From: Armadillidium nasatum
Lineage: Eukaryota; Arthropoda; Malacostraca; Isopoda; Armadillidiidae
DNA: 27,500 bases
Assembly: GCA_009176605.1 (NCBI GenBank)
Contig: SEYY01000951.1
Span: 175,146-202,645, forward strand
Reading direction: 5' to 3'
Shown here: positions 1-27,500 of the stretch, piece by piece
How positions within the stretch are numbered: the stretch's first letter is position 1
Layout: every line of letters starts with the position of its first letter
The notes under the pieces: generated by a model
The model's database searches: none
What the model saw: the letters and a program-made list of their open reading frames with translations, nothing else
What the model was told of the DNA's origin: nothing
Program-made: the position numbers and the translations under genes

Positions 1-27019
<27,019 letters not shown>

Positions 27020-27500
27020 GTACGTTGACGATAAATATTTTCTGCTATTTATGAATTTATCTATTAATAACTATTCCTTGGAACGCAGACTGCCTCAAAT
27101 AATTCTTTTCATGCCTTTAAATTTGAACTCCACATTTTTATCATTATTTTTATCGAGTTTGTCAAAAAAAACTTTTGAATCTTTCCTCTATTTGTTTTAT
27201 TTTACTTATCTTTACCACAAAGGTATTAAATCTTAAATGAGAATATTTGCTTATATATGTGAATTCTAGGTTTGAATCTATTGTAACGTAAAGTTTTATT
27301 TTCATGCTTTGCTTATTTTTTAATTCCTAATCGAAGGCTTAAAGGTTATCACTGTTCATTTCAACTTGACCTTGTTTGTCACTTTCGTCATGGTATTGAA
27401 CATCCTTTCTTTCCCTTCGGTTCCTATTCAAAAAAACCTTTACTAGGTTCTCAAAACTCCTTTCAACATGTCATCTATCTCCACTTTCTTTTAATTTGTT
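27020..27500. other. REV3L intron, truncated by window end
   Basis: AT-rich sequence after donor GTACGT with no acceptor leading to a recognisable REV3 C-terminal exon, no repeat array and no coding potential seen. Confidence 0.6.

Overview
This is a eukaryotic, intron-containing and very AT-rich window that carries one gene on the + strand: REV3L (Rev3), the catalytic subunit of DNA polymerase zeta. The gene is cut at both window ends. The first base already lies inside an open exon, and the last visible exon stops before the terminal cysteine cluster. The surroundings suggest an arthropod: (TA)n and (TTA)n microsatellites everywhere, and a decayed LINE whose protein remnants resemble jockey-like elements that I remember as common in crustaceans. 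Crustacean is a guess from repeat content, not a demonstration.

Layout. Bases 1-11896 form one giant exon of disordered, Lys/Ser/Asn-rich protein, in three successive open segments. The reading frame breaks near 3378 and near 10281. The last segment (10282-11896) carries the REV3-specific conserved block and two REV7 (MAD2L2)-binding-type motifs. From 12010 to 27019, 17 exons with GT-AG borders and consistent phases encode the inactivated exonuclease-like domain, the B-family polymerase domain (motifs [28 protein letters not shown]) and the first zinc-binding cysteine pairs. One of these, the exon at 19633-19788, cannot be read through in any frame as sequenced.

Introns. The 4.9-kb intron 12168-17101 holds a 189-bp hAT-like MITE and an antisense, poly(A)-tailed, decayed LINE of about 3.6 kb. 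Both appear to sit inside one original (TA)n tract. Other introns contain six further long TA or TTA tracts, a roughly 450-bp inverted-repeat element, a 74-bp tandem duplication and a 414-bp Tc1/mariner-type element with TA target duplications. At 23209 the splice acceptor AG is the end of a (TA)n array.

Most intriguing points: the REV3 disordered region is enlarged well beyond that of vertebrates, including a 1.6-kb array of KETKD-type repeats. Three frame breaks occur in an otherwise intact gene, two of them flanked by phase-compatible candidate splice sites. Microsatellites also sit directly at splice acceptors. I see no tRNA, rRNA, CRISPR array or second host gene.
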